From: Thermoleophilaceae bacterium
GTDB lineage: Bacteria > Actinomycetota > Thermoleophilia > Solirubrobacterales > Thermoleophilaceae
Direction: 5' to 3'
NCBI GenBank assembly: GCA_025928265.1
Contig: JAICJV010000021.1
Span: forward strand, 1-37,704
Length of the DNA: 37,704 nucleotides
The position numbers and the translations under genes were made by a program. Shown here one piece after another: positions 35,783 through 37,704 of the stretch. The stretch's first letter is position 1; the number at the start of each line of letters is the position of its first letter. The notes beneath the pieces were generated by a model. That model searched no databases, had not been told where the DNA came from, and saw nothing but the letters and a program-made list of their open reading frames with translations.

Positions 35783-36565
35783 ATGAAGCTGATTCGCAGA
35801 CCATCCCCCGCGCTGCTCGTCGCCTGCCTGGCGCTGTTCCTGGCATCCGGCGGCCCCGCTGCGGCCGTGAACGCGGCCGACGCCGCCGCCCGGCTGATCA
35901 CCGGCAAGCAGATCAAGGACAACTCGATCACGGGCAAGGACGTCAAGGACGGCTCGCTGGTCGTCCGCGACTTCAAGCGCGGCGAGCTGGCGCGCGCGCT
36001 GCCCGCGGGTCAGGGCGTGAAGGGCGACGCCGGGCCGCAGGGTCCCACGGGCCCGCAGGGCACCGCCGGCCCGCAGGGTGCGAAGGGCGACAAGGGCGAT
36101 CGCGGCGAGCAGGGCATCCAGGGCGCCCCCGGTCAGAAGGGCGACAAAGGCGACAAGGGCGATCCCGGCACTCCCGCCCCCGCGCCTGGCGCATGGCAGA
36201 CCGTGAGCGAGTTCTCCTCGGGCAACTTCTGCGCGGGTGGCAACACCGACTGCCACTGGGGCTACGGCGCGTATTCGTGGCCGAACCCGCAGTTCTTCAA
36301 GGACTCCTCCGGCGTCGTTCATCTGCGCGGCGCGGTGCGCTGCATCGACAGCTGCAGCTACTCGAGCTTCATGTTCAGGCTGCCCGCCGGCTACCGGCCC
36401 GCGGTGCAGGTCGTCGAGGGCAGCATGTCGAGCAGCGACGTCTACGGCGCAGGCTCGTTCCAGCGGATCAACGTCCAGGCCGACGGCTGGGTCAGCCGCG
36501 CGACGAGCCAGGGCGGCACGGCCTGGGTCTCGCTCGACGGGATCACCTTCCGAGCGGAGCAGTGA
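35783..36565 (+). CDS. Secreted collagen-like protein
   Basis: The 260-residue product has a signal peptide ([20 protein letters not shown], cleavage after AAA near 28). An N-terminal segment reads [20 protein letters not shown], a repeat I associate with actinobacterial collagen-like proteins. Gly-X-Y repeats follow (about 75-135: [38 protein letters not shown]). A C-terminal globular domain (about 140-260) contains four Cys ([12 protein letters not shown] and [10 protein letters not shown]) and may trimerise or bind a ligand. It is probably extracellular and could serve in adhesion. GGAGGAA precedes the ATG. The stop is followed by heptamer repeats and a terminator. Confidence 0.9.
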   Translation: MKLIRRPSPALLVACLALFLASGGPAAAVNAADAAARLITGKQIKDNSITGKDVKDGSLVVRDFKRGELARALPAGQGVKGDAGPQGPTGPQGTAGPQGAKGDKGDRGEQGIQGAPGQKGDKGDKGDPGTPAPAPGAWQTVSEFSSGNFCAGGNTDCHWGYGAYSWPNPQFFKDSSGVVHLRGAVRCIDSCSYSSFMFRLPAGYRPAVQVVEGSMSSSDVYGAGSFQRINVQADGWVSRATSQGGTAWVSLDGITFRAEQ

Positions 36566-36569
36566 TCAC

Positions 36570-36645
36570 GGATTGGGGATTGGGGATTAGGGGGCGGTGT
36601 CCCCCTTTCCCCTTTCCCCCTTCCCTTTCTGCTTTCTGCTTTCCC
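36570..36645. repeat. Three short heptamer arrays after the collagen-like gene
   Basis: GGATTGGGGATTGGGGATTA (GGGGATT units), then CCCCTTT at 36602 and 36609, then CTTTCTG at 36625 and 36632 with CTTTCCC at 36639. All are 7-base periodic. The C/T array resembles the CCGCTTT array at 4464-4491. Confidence 0.75.
36590..36608 (+). terminator. G/C hairpin terminator after the collagen-like gene
   Basis: GGGGG (36590-36594) pairs with CCCCC (36601-36605) with a six-base loop, followed by TTT. Weak T-tract but well placed, 25 bases after the stop. Confidence 0.5.
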
Positions 36646-36694
36646 GATAGATTTCGCGGCCCCGCCGAGCCGTACTACTGGTAGGAGCCTCATC

Positions 36695-37704
36695 TTGCGA
36701 AACCCACGCGACTTCCTGAAGCCGCTTGCCGTGGGCGCGCCGGAGCCGGTGCGCGAGATCCCGGTCAAGCCGTCGCGGATGATCCACTTCTTCGACGCGT
36801 CCAACGAGAAGATGGTCGCGAAGCTGCCCGAGACCGCGGCCAAGGCCGACATCGTGCTCGGCAACCTCGAGGACGCCGTCCCGGTCGACCGCAAGCTGGC
36901 CGCGCGCGAGGGCCTCGTGCGCGTCGGCAAGGAGGTCGACCTCGGCGAGACCGCGCTCTGGACCCGCGTGAACGCGCTCGACTCGCCGTGGGTCCTCGAC
37001 GACCTCACCACCCTGATCACGGAGATCGGCGACCGCCTCGACGTGGTGATGATCCCGAAGGTCGAGGGGCCGTGGGACATCCATTACGTGGACCGCCTGC
37101 TCGCGCAGCTCGAGGCGCGCGCCGAGCTGGACCGGCCGATCCTGATCCACGCGCTGCTCGAGACCGCGCAGGGAGTGACGAACGTCGAGGAGATCGCCGC
37201 CGCCAGCCCGCGCATGCAGGGCATGAGCTTCGGCCCGGCCGACCTCGCTGCCTCGCGTCGCATGAAGACGACCCGCGTCGGCGGCGGCCATCCCGGCTAC
37301 CGCGTGATCGAGGACCCGAACCCGGACGACCCGGAGGCGCCGCGTGCGAGCGCCCAGCAGGACCTCTGGCACTACTCGATCGGCCGCATGGTCGACGCGT
37401 GCACGTCGGTCGGCGCGCTCCCGTTCTACGGGCCGTTCGGCGACATCAAGGACGTGGTCGGCTGCGAGACGCAGTTCCGCGCCGCCTTCCTGATGGGCTG
37501 CGTCGGCGCCTGGTCGCTTCACCCCGTCCAGATCGACATCGCGAAGAAGGTCTTCTCCCCCGAGCCGGAGGAGGTCAGGTTCGCGAAGAAGGTGATCGAG
37601 GCGATCCCCGACGGCCGCGGCGTGCACATGATCGACGGCAAGATGCAGGACGACGCGACGTGGAAGCAGTCCAAGGTCATGGTCGACCTGGCCGAGCAGC
37701 TGGC
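36695..37704 (+). CDS. mcl: CoA-ester lyase, L-malyl-CoA/beta-methylmalyl-CoA lyase type (3' end cut)
   Basis: HpcH/HpaI-CitE family lyases cleave malyl-CoA to glyoxylate and acetyl-CoA (or methylmalyl-CoA to glyoxylate and propionyl-CoA). I translated from TTG 36695, with TAGGAG seven bases upstream: 336 residues, near full length (about 345). It shows [20 protein letters not shown] (metal Glu/Asp), [62 protein letters not shown] and [15 protein letters not shown], all as in malyl-CoA lyases. The nearby MaoC-type hydratase could act on the same CoA esters. Only a few C-terminal residues are missing. Confidence 0.88.
   Translation, partial: MRNPRDFLKPLAVGAPEPVREIPVKPSRMIHFFDASNEKMVAKLPETAAKADIVLGNLEDAVPVDRKLAAREGLVRVGKEVDLGETALWTRVNALDSPWVLDDLTTLITEIGDRLDVVMIPKVEGPWDIHYVDRLLAQLEARAELDRPILIHALLETAQGVTNVEEIAAASPRMQGMSFGPADLAASRRMKTTRVGGGHPGYRVIEDPNPDDPEAPRASAQQDLWHYSIGRMVDACTSVGALPFYGPFGDIKDVVGCETQFRAAFLMGCVGAWSLHPVQIDIAKKVFSPEPEEVRFAKKVIEAIPDGRGVHMIDGKMQDDATWKQSKVMVDLAEQL

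Noticed and set aside
36442-37627. Minus-strand open frames over the CoA-ester lyase
   Set aside because: Arg/His/Val-rich antisense translations of a clear lyase.

Overview
The window is high-GC, densely packed bacterial DNA that reads as a motile, monoderm actinobacterium. Thermoleophilia/Solirubrobacterales is my best guess. Grounds: rod and hook genes with no P- or L-ring genes, a FliW-CsrA-flagellin module, a WhiG/FliA-type sigma factor, a Wzz-kinase/PHP-phosphatase exopolysaccharide set, and a collagen-like surface protein with an N-terminal motif I associate with this group. The taxonomic call is inference.

Positions 1-17,123 are a flagellar cluster. Minus-strand units, in transcription order, are flaG-fliD, fliS-fliT-like, and flgB-flgC-fliE-fliF-fliG (fliG runs off the left edge). 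A large GT2-TPR glycosyltransferase (6405-8831) is divergent from the flagellar sigma gene (8995-9807). A small FhlB/FliK-like pair follows on the minus strand. On the plus strand come flgF-like, then flgG-flgJ-flgN-flgK-flgL-fliW-csrA-flagellin, closed by a hairpin terminator. Six intergenic regions carry a sigma-28-like promoter, T(A/C)AAG-...-GCCGAT, with consistent spacing, and a seventh is a weaker candidate. The motif precedes rod genes, chaperones, the glycosyltransferase and possibly the sigma gene itself. It suggests a flat flagellar regulon run by one sigma factor and ties the glycosyltransferase to flagella. The flagellin Shine-Dalgarno sits in the loop of a small hairpin that looks like a CsrA site.

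Positions 17,125-21,844 hold a tiny membrane protein, a MobA-like nucleotidyltransferase, a cysteine-containing protein of unknown role, a sortase, an O-antigen-ligase-type membrane protein coupled to a 48-residue membrane peptide, and a small secreted LPFTG protein that is a likely sortase substrate.

Positions 21,861-34,331 are an exopolysaccharide/cell-envelope region: initiating sugar-phosphate transferase, CpsB-type PHP phosphatase, parallel beta-helix lipoprotein, polysaccharide deacetylase, a GT4 fused to a FemAB/CelD-like acyltransferase, a second ligase/polymerase, a Wzz-tyrosine kinase fusion, a GT2 and a GT4.

Positions 34,324-37,704 carry a coiled-coil protein, a MaoC-type hydratase, a collagen-like secreted protein and a nearly complete malyl-CoA-lyase-type CoA ester lyase. 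Two short intergenic stretches, each immediately after a stop codon (fliD and the collagen-like gene), contain in-phase heptamer repeats. No tRNA, rRNA, CRISPR array, transposase or phage gene was seen, and no gene-free stretch exceeds about 200 bases.
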